Shown piece after piece: positions 38,854 to 50,247 of a stretch of 64,000 bases of DNA; position 1 is the stretch's first letter; every line of letters starts with the position of its first letter. The notes below the pieces were generated by a model. That model saw nothing but the letters and a program-made list of their open reading frames with translations, made no database searches and was not told the origin of the DNA. The position numbers and the translations under genes are program-made. Source of the stretch: Alcanivoracaceae bacterium (GTDB lineage: Bacteria > Pseudomonadota > Gammaproteobacteria > Pseudomonadales > Alcanivoracaceae); the NCBI GenBank assembly GCA_029212745.1, contig JARGOL010000012.1, positions 1 through 64,000 on the forward strand, written 5' to 3'.

Positions 38854-39642
38854 ATGGACACGCTGGATGATTTCCAGGTCTACCAATTCAGCCATGCCGG
38901 CTACACCTACCCGGTCTATCGCAAGGGGCAGGGGCCAGGTGTTGTTGTCATCCATGAAGTGCCTGGTGTGACGCCGGAGGTGGCCAACTTTGCCCGGCGG
39001 GTGGAGCAGGCCGGTTTTACCGTGTTCATGCCCAGCCTGTTTGGCACGCCCGGCAAGGACTTCAGCATGGCCTACGCGGGCCAGCAGCTGGCCCTGTCCT
39101 GCGTGCGCCGGGAGTTTGCGGTGATGGCGGCCAACAAGGCCAGTCCCGTGACCGAGTTCCTGCGTGGTCTTTGCCGGGCTGTGCATGAGGAGCTGGACGG
39201 GCCCGTGGGCGCCATCGGCATGTGCCTGACGGGCAACTTTGCCCTGACCCTGGCGGTGGATCCGTGGATGATGGCGCCGGTTCTGAGCCAGCCGTCCCTG
39301 CCCCTGGGGTCTACCCCGGCCCTGCGGCGAGCCATGCATGTGTCCCCTGCGGACCTCGCCGAAGTCCGCCGACGCGTGGATGAAGAAGGCCTGAAAGTGC
39401 TGGGGTTGCGCTTTACCGGCGATTCCCTCTGCACCGGCGCACGTTTTCGCAGCCTGTCTGATGCCCTCGGAGACGGTTTCGAGGCCATCGAGATCAATTC
39501 CGGCCTCGGCAATGGTCAGCGGATATCGCCCACGGCGCACTCCGTGGTCACCCTGGACCTGGTCGACAGGGCCGGTCATCCCACCCGCCAGGCCCTGGAC
39601 CGGGTGATCGGTTTCTTCCGCGAGCGCCTTCATGCCGCCTGA
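38854..39642 (+). CDS. Dienelactone hydrolase-family protein
   Basis: 262 residues from ATG 38854, preceded by GAGGAGA; an in-frame start 30 bases earlier lacks this. Alpha/beta-hydrolase fold with the DLH nucleophile elbow GMCLTG (Cys nucleophile), the HEVPG glutamate loop near residue 32 that modulates it, and a C-terminal AHSVV histidine. DLH acts in chlorocatechol breakdown, but family members have many ester substrates, so the real substrate is unknown. Confidence 0.82.
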   Translation: MDTLDDFQVYQFSHAGYTYPVYRKGQGPGVVVIHEVPGVTPEVANFARRVEQAGFTVFMPSLFGTPGKDFSMAYAGQQLALSCVRREFAVMAANKASPVTEFLRGLCRAVHEELDGPVGAIGMCLTGNFALTLAVDPWMMAPVLSQPSLPLGSTPALRRAMHVSPADLAEVRRRVDEEGLKVLGLRFTGDSLCTGARFRSLSDALGDGFEAIEINSGLGNGQRISPTAHSVVTLDLVDRAGHPTRQALDRVIGFFRERLHAA

Positions 39643-39667
39643 CGGCAGCCGCCATATGTGCTAGAAT
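39639..39667 (+). promoter_or_regulatory. Promoter of the antibiotic-monooxygenase-fold gene
   Basis: CTGACG (39639-39644), 17-base spacer, TAGAAT (39662-39667), then CCGCGCCCC. Twenty-nine bases separate the -10 from the start codon. Confidence 0.65.
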
Positions 39668-39695
39668 CCGCGCCCCTTTCACAGGCTGGATCACC

Positions 39696-40064
39696 ATGAT
39701 TATCGTCAAAGGCTCCATACCCGTGCGCACCGAAGACCGGCCCCAGGCCCTTGCCCTGGTGCAGGAACTGGCGCGGGAATCCCGCCACGAGCGCGGCTGC
39801 CTTGTCTATGACGTGCTGGTGCAGGCTGACGCCCCCGAAGTGATTGTGCTGTGGCAGCAATGGTCCTGTATTGAGGCCCTGGAGGAGCATTTTGCCTCCT
39901 CCCATGTGGATGCCTTCCTGGATGCGATTCCGGATTTCATCGAGGGCGAGGTCACCTCGGCCCGCTTCGAGGTGCAGGCGTTCGACGGTGACGTGGTCAC
40001 CGAGCTGGTTGATACTGACACCCAGCCCCACGTCGAGTACGCCGAGGACCTCATCGTCCACTGA
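39696..40064 (+). CDS. Antibiotic biosynthesis monooxygenase (ABM) domain protein
   Basis: 122 residues; the ABM ferredoxin-like fold covers about 1-95 (RTEDRPQALALVQELARESR, GCLVYDVLVQADAPEVIVLW, ASSHVDAFL). YgiN-like members act as small oxygenases on quinols or reactive aromatic compounds without cofactor. The last 25 residues (DTDTQPHVEYAEDLIVH) are acidic. It has its own promoter and converges on the HAD gene. Confidence 0.8.
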   Translation: MIIVKGSIPVRTEDRPQALALVQELARESRHERGCLVYDVLVQADAPEVIVLWQQWSCIEALEEHFASSHVDAFLDAIPDFIEGEVTSARFEVQAFDGDVVTELVDTDTQPHVEYAEDLIVH

Positions 40065-40082
40065 GCTGTTTCGGCGCTGCTG

Positions 40083-40733
40083 TCAGGGCAGCGGTACCGG
40101 ATGTCCCAGCGTCTCCTGCAATGCCTCGACAGCCTGTTGCTCGCCGGTGACCTTGATGGTGGTCATGCCCATGGCCCGGGCCGGTTTCAGGTTGATGCCC
40201 AGATCGTCCAGAAACAGCACCTGTTGCGGTGACACCGCAGCCATTTCGCAGGCGCGCTGGAAGAAAGCCGGCTCTGGTTTGCGCGCCCCTGCCTTGCTTG
40301 ATTCCAGCACGAAGTCGAACAGCGCCAGCGCCTCGGCAGCCGCTGCCCCGTGGGCGCCGTCCTGGCTCATGGCGGCGCCCTGGCCCACGGGCAGGTTGTT
40401 GGTCAGGCAGGCCTGTCGGTAGCGGCTGGCGAGGGAACGTATGACTTCCACCATGCGCGGTCGCACAGCCACCTGCAGGAGTGGCAGCAGGTCGCGACCG
40501 GGCACCCGGTGCCCGCGGGCCGCCGTTTCCTCGGCAAAACGCCGGTCAAATGTTTCCACATCAATGTCGCCGCGTTCGAAGCAGGCCCAGGCGTTGGTGT
40601 CTGCATTCTGCGCGTTGGTCAGGCGCAGGAAATCCATGGGCAGGTCGTTTTCGCGCTCATAGCGTGCCAGGTTGTCGAACGGGCTGTCGGCAACAACGCC
40701 GCCAAAATCCCAGAACAGGGTGGTGATTGTCAT
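40083..40733 (-). CDS. HAD-superfamily hydrolase
   Basis: 216 residues from ATG 40733; a longer start adds 27 residues of unlikely sequence. Motif I WDFGGVVADS (Asp nucleophile, with Gly in place of the second Asp, as in epoxide-hydrolase N-domain and haloacid dehalogenase types), motif II LTNN, motif III Lys in ARKPEPAFF, motif IV FLDDLGIN. Probably a phosphatase or dehalogenase-like enzyme; substrate unknown. Divergent from the MoxR ATPase. Confidence 0.85.
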   Translation of the reverse strand: MTITTLFWDFGGVVADSPFDNLARYERENDLPMDFLRLTNAQNADTNAWACFERGDIDVETFDRRFAEETAARGHRVPGRDLLPLLQVAVRPRMVEVIRSLASRYRQACLTNNLPVGQGAAMSQDGAHGAAAAEALALFDFVLESSKAGARKPEPAFFQRACEMAAVSPQQVLFLDDLGINLKPARAMGMTTIKVTGEQQAVEALQETLGHPVPLP

Positions 40734-40854
40734 GCTGTTCCCCAGGGTTGTGTCATGCAGGCGCCCGTGCGCAATGCGCCGGCGAAAATGTTCGGCGCGA
40801 CCCCGGCAGGGCATTTGCGTAGACTGTTGCTTTCAATGCATTACGGAGTCGTTC

Positions 40855-41790
40855 ATGAAGACCCGGATACAGTCCGTGGACGAGGTGATAGAGAGTTTTG
40901 CCTCCCAGGGCTACATCTGCAATGACCAGATTGCTACCGCTGTGTATCTCGCCGCGCAATTGCGCAAGCCGGTGCTGGTAGAAGGGCCTCCCGGTGTCGG
41001 CAAAACCGAGCTGGCGAAAGCCTCTGCCGCCTTTCTTGAAGCACCGCTGATCCGTCTGCAGTGCTATGAAGGTGTTGACGAAGCCAAGGCGCTGTATGAG
41101 TGGAAGTATGGCAAGCAATTGCTTTACACCCAGTTGCTCAAGGAAAAGCTGGGCGACCTTCTTGCCGGTGCAGACAGCATGGATGCCTGCATGGAGCGGT
41201 TGGCCGGTATGGGCGATGCCTTCTACTCGGAAACATTTCTTGAGCCGCGCCCCCTTTTGCAGGCATTGCGATCCGATGAAGCGCCGGTGCTGCTGGTGGA
41301 CGAGGTGGACAAGGCCGATCAGGAATTCGAGTCGTTCCTGCTGGAACTGTTGTCCGATTACCAGATCAGTGTGCCGGAGCTGGGGACGGTATCTGCGCGC
41401 ACGGAACCGCTGGTTTTCCTGACCAGCAATAACACCCGGGAACTGTCTGATGCGCTCAAGCGGCGCTGCCTGCATCTGTACATTCCGTTCCCGGACCAGG
41501 CTCTGGAAAACCGTATCGTTGCCGCCCGTGTGCCGGAAGTCAGCGACAGTCTGCGTGACCAGCTGGTGAGCTTTGTCCAGGCCCTGCGTGAGCAGGATCT
41601 GCGCAAGCAGCCGGCGGTATCGGAAACCCTCGACTGGGCCAGAAGCCTGTTGTTGCTGCATGCGTCAGAGCTTGACCAGGCACTGGTTGAGAAAACACTC
41701 AATGTGTTGCTCAAGTACGAGGATGATATTCGCACGGTGGAGGAGGGGCTGGGCGGGCTGCTCAGGAAGCTATGGCCAGCAAGGTCCTGA
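40855..41790 (+). CDS. MoxR-family AAA+ ATPase (CoxD-like)
   Basis: 311 residues from ATG 40855 with ACGGAG upstream. Walker A EGPPGVGKTELAKA (Gly44-Thr51), Walker B VLLVDEVDKAD, sensor 1 LTSNNTRELSD and the arginine finger region LKRRCLHLYIPFPD are intact. MoxR/CoxD ATPases pair with VWA proteins to remodel or load metal cofactors into oxidoreductases. The VWA gene overlaps its end by 19 bases, so the two are coupled. Confidence 0.88.
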   Translation: MKTRIQSVDEVIESFASQGYICNDQIATAVYLAAQLRKPVLVEGPPGVGKTELAKASAAFLEAPLIRLQCYEGVDEAKALYEWKYGKQLLYTQLLKEKLGDLLAGADSMDACMERLAGMGDAFYSETFLEPRPLLQALRSDEAPVLLVDEVDKADQEFESFLLELLSDYQISVPELGTVSARTEPLVFLTSNNTRELSDALKRRCLHLYIPFPDQALENRIVAARVPEVSDSLRDQLVSFVQALREQDLRKQPAVSETLDWARSLLLLHASELDQALVEKTLNVLLKYEDDIRTVEEGLGGLLRKLWPARS

Positions 41791-43157
41791 CGGATTTTAT
41801 CGACGTCCTGCGCGCTGCTGACGTGCCGGTTTCCACGGCAGAGACACTGGATGCCCTGCAGGTGGCTGACAGCCTCGGCTATGGCGACCGCGCCCGGCTC
41901 AAGGCCGGGCTGTCATTGGCGCTGGCCAAGGATGCGGCGCGCAAGCGGGTGTTTGACGCCTGTTTCGAGCAGTATTTCCGCTTTGCTCCGGCGTCCGGTG
42001 ATGACAATGACCCGGCATCGGAACACCGCCCTGATGTGCAGGATTCCGGCCAGCGCGGGCAAGCGGGCGGGGCATCGTCGGCGGGTGGCAATAACCTGTC
42101 TGAACTGTCGGCACAGCTGCTGCAGGGTAGCGATGCTGACCAGCAGCTGGCACTTGCACGTGCCCTTGAGCAGGCCCAGGCCCGGGACATCAAGGTGATA
42201 ACCCAGAAGGGTTTGGTTGGGCGACGGGTCTACCAGGCCCTCGGGGGCGACGGCCTGGATGATGATATTCGGCGACTCTCCGAGTCCGGTGCTGTCGCCG
42301 ACCGGCAGCTGGAAAATGCACTGCGGGCGCGGCGGGACCAGGTGCGCGCCAGTATCCGGGAGCAGGTGGCGCGTGAGTTCCTGATGCGAGGTGCGCGCGA
42401 AAGCCGGGCACTGCGGGAGCGGGCCATGCGCGCCAGCAGCCTGCGCGATCTTTCCGACTTCCGTGATGTGCGCGCGCAGATCGAAAAGATGGCACGGCGC
42501 CTGGTGGCCATGCATTCGCGCCGGCAGCGGCGCATGAAGCGCGGCATTCTCGATGCTCGCCGGACGGTCACTGCCAGCGTGCCGCTGGAGGGTGTGCCGG
42601 GACGTCTCTACTGGCGTGACCGGCGCCGCAACAAGGCGCGGCTGTTCGTCATCTGTGACGTGTCATCGTCCGTGCAGGCAGCGGCCCGTTTCCTGCTTCT
42701 GTTTCTCGCCGCCGTCAATGACGTGCTGCCGCGCACGCGCAGTTTTGTCTTTGCGGCGCGTTTCGCCGAAGTCACGGACCTGTTCAGCCAGTTCGGCCCT
42801 GATGACGCGGTAGACGAGATACTCGATACCTGGGCCGGTTCCGGCACCGATTATGCCGCCATGTTCGAGCAGTTCCTCGCAGCCAGCGGCAGACAGCTGG
42901 ACCGCCGCTCCACGGTGATCATCCTCGGCGATGGCCGCAATAACGATATGCCGGCCGGGCAACAGTATCTAGCCGCTATCCAGGCGCGGGCGAAGCAGGT
43001 GCTGTGGTTGAATCCCGAAGGGCAATGGCGGTGGGGCAGCGGTGACTCCGAGGTGCCGGCCTATCGTCCTTACTGCACGCGGATGAGCACCTGTGCCACG
43101 CTGGCGGACCTGGAGCGTTTTGTTGCTGACTTGTTGCGTGCGTTGCAGACGTCCTGA
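41772..43157 (+). CDS. VWA domain protein, CoxE-like
   Basis: 461 residues. A helical N-terminal half with a low-complexity Gly/Ser insert (about 75-110) is followed by a C-terminal von Willebrand A domain. The MIDAS motif DVSSS is at 296-300, with Thr359-Asp360 (GSGTDYA) and GDGRNND completing it, so metal binding should be intact. Partner of the MoxR ATPase just upstream. In carbon monoxide dehydrogenase clusters CoxD/CoxE mature the molybdenum-copper site (established). Here no coxL is present, but a molybdopterin oxidoreductase lies 2.7 kb away; linkage is inference. Confidence 0.86.
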   Translation: MASKVLTDFIDVLRAADVPVSTAETLDALQVADSLGYGDRARLKAGLSLALAKDAARKRVFDACFEQYFRFAPASGDDNDPASEHRPDVQDSGQRGQAGGASSAGGNNLSELSAQLLQGSDADQQLALARALEQAQARDIKVITQKGLVGRRVYQALGGDGLDDDIRRLSESGAVADRQLENALRARRDQVRASIREQVAREFLMRGARESRALRERAMRASSLRDLSDFRDVRAQIEKMARRLVAMHSRRQRRMKRGILDARRTVTASVPLEGVPGRLYWRDRRRNKARLFVICDVSSSVQAAARFLLLFLAAVNDVLPRTRSFVFAARFAEVTDLFSQFGPDDAVDEILDTWAGSGTDYAAMFEQFLAASGRQLDRRSTVIILGDGRNNDMPAGQQYLAAIQARAKQVLWLNPEGQWRWGSGDSEVPAYRPYCTRMSTCATLADLERFVADLLRALQTS

Positions 43158-43171
43158 CGGACGCAAACTGA

Positions 43172-45649
<2,478 letters not shown>

Positions 45650-45694
45650 CCACGATTCCTGTCAGGTGGATCTTCTTATTTTGTGTATTCGGTC

Positions 45695-45722
45695 AGTGTA
45701 CCCCCAAGGCGGCAGGGGGCAA
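45695..45722 (-). promoter_or_regulatory. Promoter of the hybrid kinase gene
   Basis: On the minus strand TTGCCC (45717-45722), 16-base spacer, TACACT (45695-45700), 45 bases before the start codon. Confidence 0.5.
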
Positions 45723-45815
45723 GCATTGTGCCGCCGGCGTATTGAGGTGCTCGCGGGCAGCAGGCAGACTGACGGGTCCAACAGGTAGCGACCGGGTAGC
45801 GCGGCGGAGGGTCCA

Positions 45816-48074
45816 ATGGCACTGCATTATCGGACATGCAATTTGTGCGAGGCCATGTGTGGTCTCGAGATTGAACACCAGGACGGCGCCGTGGTGGCCA
45901 TCCGTGGCGACAAGCAGGACCCGCTGTCGCAAGGACACATCTGCCCCAAGGCCGTGGCCCTCAAGGACCTGCATGAGGACCCGGACCGCCTGCGCCAGCC
46001 CATGCGTCGCACCGACAACGGCTGGGAGCCGATCAGCTGGGAAGAGGCCCTTGATGAGACCGCCCGGCGATTGCGCGAGACCCGTGAAACCCATGGCAAG
46101 AACGCGGTGGCGGCGTACATTGGCAATCCCACGGTGCACAATCATGGCGCACTGCTGTTCCTGATTCCGTTCCTGCGGGCGCTGGGTACCCGCAATCGCT
46201 ACAGCGCCACGTCCGCAGACCAGTTACCGCAGATGCTGGCATGCCTGCAGATGTTCGGTCACCAGGCGGCCTTTCCGGTGCCGGATATCGACCGCACCGA
46301 CTACTTCCTGGTGATCGGAGCCAACCCGATGGCGTCCAACGGTTCCGTGATGACCGCGCCGGACATGCGTGGCCGCCTGAAGAAATTGCGCGCGCGTGGT
46401 GGCCGCCTGGTGGTGATCGACCCGCGCCGCACCGAGACGGCGGCCGTGGCTGACGAGCACCTGTTCATCCGTCCGGGCACGGATGCCTACCTGATGCTGG
46501 CGATGGTGCATGTGCTGTTTCGTGATACCCGCATCGATATGGGCCACCTGGATGGCATGGTCACCGGTACCGAGCAGCTGGCCGAGGCAGTTGCCCCGTG
46601 GACGCCGGACCGGGTGGCGGACATCACAGGGATTGACGCCGCCACCATCGAGCGGCTGGCGCACGAATTTGCGGCTGCCCCCAGTGCCGCTGCCTATTGC
46701 CGCGTAGGTACCAGCACGGCACCGTTCAGCAGTATCGCCACGGCCCTTGTTTACGCCCTGAATATCATCACCGGTAACCTGGACCGGCCGGGTGGCCTGA
46801 TGTTTACCCAGCCGGCCATGGATGTGGTCGGGCTGGGGGCCATGTCCGGTGACACCGGCAGCTTTGACCGCTATCGCAGCCGTGTCCGCGACCTGCCTGA
46901 GTTCGGTGGTGAGTTCCCGGTGACCACGCTGGCGGACGAAATACTGGCACCCGGCGACGGTCAGGTCCGTGCCGTGGTCACCCACGCCGGCAACCCGGTG
47001 CTGTCCACGCCCGACGGCAAGCGGCTGGACAAGGCCCTCGCAGGCCTCGATTTCATGGTCAGCATTGATCTGTATATCAACGAGACCACCCGCCATGCGG
47101 ATATCATCCTGCCGCCCACCGGGCATCTGGAGCATGCGCAGTGCGACCCGGCGTTTCACGCCCTGGCGGTGCGTAACACCATCAAGTTCTCACCGGCCCT
47201 GTTTGAGCCGGCGCCCGACGCCATGCACGACTGGGAGATACTGCTGGGCCTGATCTACCGCCTCAATGGTGGTGACAGCCAGCCTGCCGGCGGCCGCCTG
47301 GTTCACCGCTTGCTGAAACGGCTGGGGGATCGCGGCATGGTGGATCTGCTGCTGCGACTGGGGCCCTATGGCAAGCGCCCGGCCTGGCTTGAAACGCCGC
47401 GCAACTGGCTGGCGCGCCTGCCCGGCGGTGGCGCCATCGAGCGACGCCTGGCCCGCCTGCCCCTGGTCAAGGCCATGGCCAGTTACGGCCCCTGGGCCAG
47501 TGAGCAGAAGCCCGGGCGCGGGCTGACCCTGAAGAAAGTGATTGCCGAACCCCATGGCATCGACCTTGGCCCCCTTCAGCCCATGCTGGCGCGCCGCATC
47601 TTTACCCGTGACCGGCGTATCCAGCTGATGCCAGAGGTGTACGGCAAGACGCTGGCAGCGATGGAGAACTGGCAGGCGCCGGCGGATGGATTCCTGATGA
47701 TTGGTCGGCGTCATGTGCGCAGCAACAACTCGTGGATGCATAACAGCCAGCGTCTGGTGAAGGGCAAGGGACGTTGTGATGTGATGATGCATCCGGATGA
47801 TGCGGCGCGCCTGTCACTGGCGGATGGCCAGACGGTCAGCGTGATTTCCGACACCGGCCAGATCAGCCTGCCGTTGAAAGTCAGTGAAGACATCATGCCC
47901 GGCGTCATCAGCGTGCCCCACGGCTGGGGGCATGGGCGCGAGGGGGTTCAGTTGCGGGTGGCCACGCGCCATGCCGGCGCCAGCGTCAACGACGTGATCG
48001 GCAGTGCAACCGTGGAAACCCTCACGGGCATGGCGGTGCTGAACGCGGTGCCGGTGCAGGTAGAGGCGGCCTGA
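45816..48074 (+). CDS. Molybdopterin-dependent oxidoreductase (DMSO reductase family)
   Basis: 752 residues, cytoplasmic (no Tat signal). The N-terminal 4Fe-4S site is Cys8-x2-Cys11-x3-Cys15 and Cys43 (HICPKAVALK). Molybdopterin-binding signatures include VIGANPMASNGSVM and the C-terminal domain with RHVRSNNSWMHNSQ and MMHPDDAARLSL. No cysteine or selenocysteine is obvious at the molybdenum-ligand position; the local sequence is RYSATSADQLPQM, so serine or aspartate may serve. No electron-transfer partner subunit is adjacent. Substrate unknown. The gene ends in a palindrome shared with the convergent ABC1 kinase. Confidence 0.88.
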   Translation: MALHYRTCNLCEAMCGLEIEHQDGAVVAIRGDKQDPLSQGHICPKAVALKDLHEDPDRLRQPMRRTDNGWEPISWEEALDETARRLRETRETHGKNAVAAYIGNPTVHNHGALLFLIPFLRALGTRNRYSATSADQLPQMLACLQMFGHQAAFPVPDIDRTDYFLVIGANPMASNGSVMTAPDMRGRLKKLRARGGRLVVIDPRRTETAAVADEHLFIRPGTDAYLMLAMVHVLFRDTRIDMGHLDGMVTGTEQLAEAVAPWTPDRVADITGIDAATIERLAHEFAAAPSAAAYCRVGTSTAPFSSIATALVYALNIITGNLDRPGGLMFTQPAMDVVGLGAMSGDTGSFDRYRSRVRDLPEFGGEFPVTTLADEILAPGDGQVRAVVTHAGNPVLSTPDGKRLDKALAGLDFMVSIDLYINETTRHADIILPPTGHLEHAQCDPAFHALAVRNTIKFSPALFEPAPDAMHDWEILLGLIYRLNGGDSQPAGGRLVHRLLKRLGDRGMVDLLLRLGPYGKRPAWLETPRNWLARLPGGGAIERRLARLPLVKAMASYGPWASEQKPGRGLTLKKVIAEPHGIDLGPLQPMLARRIFTRDRRIQLMPEVYGKTLAAMENWQAPADGFLMIGRRHVRSNNSWMHNSQRLVKGKGRCDVMMHPDDAARLSLADGQTVSVISDTGQISLPLKVSEDIMPGVISVPHGWGHGREGVQLRVATRHAGASVNDVIGSATVETLTGMAVLNAVPVQVEAA

Positions 48075-48084
48075 GTCAGGCCGC
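48066..48084. repeat. Palindrome joining two convergent stop codons
   Basis: A 19-base perfect palindrome, GCGGCCTGA-G-TCAGGCCGC, contains the TGA of the molybdopterin gene and the TGA of the leftward ABC1 kinase gene, one base apart. As a result both proteins end Ala-Ala. No T-run, so it is not a canonical terminator. Confidence 0.8.
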
Positions 48085-49404
48085 TTCCTCCATCGCTTTT
48101 TCGAGATTGTCGCGGAAAGCGGTGTGCACGCCCAGCCGGCGCAGCGTCCAGTAATGGCCGCCAAGCACACGGTTGAGCAACAGCGTGCGCGGTGACGGCT
48201 GGAAAGATTCCAGGTATTTCCATGGCGTGTTGCGGGTTTCCCTGACCAGGTCCAGGTGCAGCCGCGACGCGGAGAAATCGAACGGTTCATCGCCGAACGG
48301 TGGCAGTAACAGGTCCACCCAGCGGGCATAGAAATCATCACTGACGCGCGGTCCGTGGGCCTTGCGTACCTCCAGTTCGATCAGCACCTCATCCAGGGTG
48401 TCGTAGTCCGACGCAATGGCGGCCCGCGTCAGTCGTTTCAGGGCCCGGGCATCATCGGCGTGCAATCGTTTGATGGCGCCGAAGTCGTACATCACCACGG
48501 TGCCGTCCGGACGGAAGGCGAAGTTGCCCGGGTGCGGATCGCAGTGAACCTGCCTGAGGGCGAAGATTTCACGGCCAATGGCATCAAACAGGCGTTTGCC
48601 GAGCAGGTTGCGGGTGGCCTGGTCATAGGCATCGCTGTGCTGCACGGTGTCCAGATCGTCACCTGGCTCATACACCAGGGTCAGCACCTGCCCGGTGGAG
48701 CGTTCCTGTACCACTTCCGGGATCACCAGCCAGGGTTCGTCGGCATGAAAGTCGCGGAAGGCGGCCAGGTTGGCGGCTTCCTGTTCGTAGTCCAGCTCTT
48801 CAGCCAGTTGTGTGCGGATCTCGGCAAATATGGCGTCAAGGGTGCGCTCATCCACCTTGAACAGGGCGCCCAGGCGCAGGATGCGGCGCAGGTGTTTCAT
48901 ATCCGAGTCGATGGAGCTCTTCACCGCCGGATACTGGACCTTCACCACCACATCCCGCCCGTCGGCGAGTCTGGCCCGGTGGACCTGGCCGATGGATGCG
49001 GCAGCAAACGGCTTCTCATCGAAATGCTCGAACAGGTTTTCCGGCTCGTCGCCCAGTTCGCGCTTGAGCTGGCGGCGGATGATGGAAAACGGCATTGGCG
49101 CAGAGGACTTCTGCAGAACGGTCAGGGCTTCAGCGATTTCACGGGGCAGCACGTCCTGCATCTGGGATGCAATCTGTCCCACCTTCATGACGGCGCCTTT
49201 CATCTGGCCGAGCGTCTCGGCCACCTGACGACCGACATCGCGCATCAGCTTTTCGCGGTCACGCTTGAGGGCTTCCTCGTCCTGGAACAGCCGCTTTACC
49301 TGGTGTCCGGCGACCCGGGTGGCGATGGACGTGGTCATGCCGGTAAGGCGTAACAGCCGGCCCGCCTGGGTGGTGGCGCCCCGGTTGCGTTTGTTTCTGG
49401 CCAT
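48076..49404 (-). CDS. ABC1/UbiB-family atypical kinase
   Basis: 442 residues from ATG 49404 (GGGAGAG upstream; a start 21 bases earlier is less likely). The family marks are the KxGQ motif in MKVGQIASQMQDVLP, the Ala-rich loop AAASIGQVHRA in place of a glycine loop, VQYPAV, and the catalytic HCDPHPGNFAFRPDG and YDFGAIK motifs. There is no C-terminal membrane helix pair, so it is an ADCK/COQ8-like soluble paralogue rather than UbiB itself. Likely involved in ubiquinone or lipid homeostasis by family; not proven here. Confidence 0.88.
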   Translation of the reverse strand: MARNKRNRGATTQAGRLLRLTGMTTSIATRVAGHQVKRLFQDEEALKRDREKLMRDVGRQVAETLGQMKGAVMKVGQIASQMQDVLPREIAEALTVLQKSSAPMPFSIIRRQLKRELGDEPENLFEHFDEKPFAAASIGQVHRARLADGRDVVVKVQYPAVKSSIDSDMKHLRRILRLGALFKVDERTLDAIFAEIRTQLAEELDYEQEAANLAAFRDFHADEPWLVIPEVVQERSTGQVLTLVYEPGDDLDTVQHSDAYDQATRNLLGKRLFDAIGREIFALRQVHCDPHPGNFAFRPDGTVVMYDFGAIKRLHADDARALKRLTRAAIASDYDTLDEVLIELEVRKAHGPRVSDDFYARWVDLLLPPFGDEPFDFSASRLHLDLVRETRNTPWKYLESFQPSPRTLLLNRVLGGHYWTLRRLGVHTAFRDNLEKAMEEAA

Positions 49405-49483
49405 GTGACTCTCCCGCACTGGCATTTGCCTGAGGTTTCAAGAGTGCGAGGGTGGCCCGGTCAGGTCAATGGGCGCTGGGGTC

Positions 49484-49513
49484 AAAAAAAAAGGGGGCCA
49501 GGCGGCCCCCTTA
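49484..49513 (-). terminator. Terminator after the phasin-like gene
   Basis: AAGGGGGCC and GGCCCCCTT arms with a 4-base loop, with an A-run (49484-49492) that becomes a U-run on the minus strand. It sits 34 bases beyond the phasin-like stop. Confidence 0.85.
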
Positions 49514-49546
49514 ACACGGAGAGTGACAGTAATGTGTACTGTCAGT

Positions 49547-49975
49547 TCAAGCGCGCTCTTCGCCAGCGGCGACGAGCTCGTTGAACAGCTTTTCGCTCTC
49601 TTCACGGGCGGTGATCACAGCACCGATGCCCGCCAGAACGAATTCGTTGGTTTCTTCAGCTTTCTCGCCACGCTCGCCTTTGCCGGCGGTGACGAAACGC
49701 TCGTACAGTTCCTTGCGCTTCTCCGGCGCGGTATCAACCAGCTCGCGGGCTGCCTGGATCAGGCCACGGCCTGCCAGTACGGCCTTCGGCTTGCCCTCGG
49801 CTTCTTCGCCGAACGCTTCGCTGCCGGCTTCGACATACTTCTCAACCAGCTCGGAAGAGGTGCTGCCGGCCTTGCTGTAGGCACCCAGGCCTGCCAGGTA
49901 CAGCTTGTTGCCCAGCTCTTTGGCCCGGTTCAGCAGTTCTTCTTGCTGCTCGCGCAGATCTTTAAGCTCGCCCAT
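49547..49975 (-). CDS. Phasin-like protein with three internal repeats
   Basis: 142 residues, highly charged and helical, Glu/Lys/Ala-rich, no signal. Three units begin YLAGLGAYSKA, VLAGRGLIQAA and VLAGIGAVITA and each runs into an ELV...AG segment, about 37 residues apart. The LAGLGAYSKA segment is typical of PhaI/PhaF phasins that coat polyhydroxyalkanoate granules. In wax- and triglyceride-storing bacteria such proteins may coat other lipid bodies (inference). It is a single-gene unit with a strong terminator; expression is probably high. No PHA synthase is nearby. Confidence 0.72.
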   Translation of the reverse strand: MGELKDLREQQEELLNRAKELGNKLYLAGLGAYSKAGSTSSELVEKYVEAGSEAFGEEAEGKPKAVLAGRGLIQAARELVDTAPEKRKELYERFVTAGKGERGEKAEETNEFVLAGIGAVITAREESEKLFNELVAAGEERA

Positions 49976-50185
49976 GAATCAATCCCTCAAAATCAGTCGA
50001 TGTGTGAATCAGAAATTTGTCTGCAAGCGCATTGCAGTGAGTGAAGGATACGCCGCTGGCTGCGACACTGCGTTTTGCTTGTTCGACAATAATACAGAGG
50101 GCTCGACGGCCTTCCTGGATGGGGTCAATGCCAGGAGATGTGCCGTGTTGTGACCCGTGTCCGCTCCCGGCCGCCAAGTGCCACA

Positions 50186-50214
50186 CGGACACGTTCCCGG
50201 TCGCCCCCTAGACT
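50186..50214 (+). promoter_or_regulatory. Promoter of the 125-residue unknown gene
   Basis: CGGACA (50186-50191), 17-base spacer, TAGACT (50209-50214), then GCGCCT. The start codon follows 33 bases after the -10. Confidence 0.55.
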
Positions 50215-50247
50215 GCGCCTCATGGGTAGTCGACAGGAGTGAAACCG

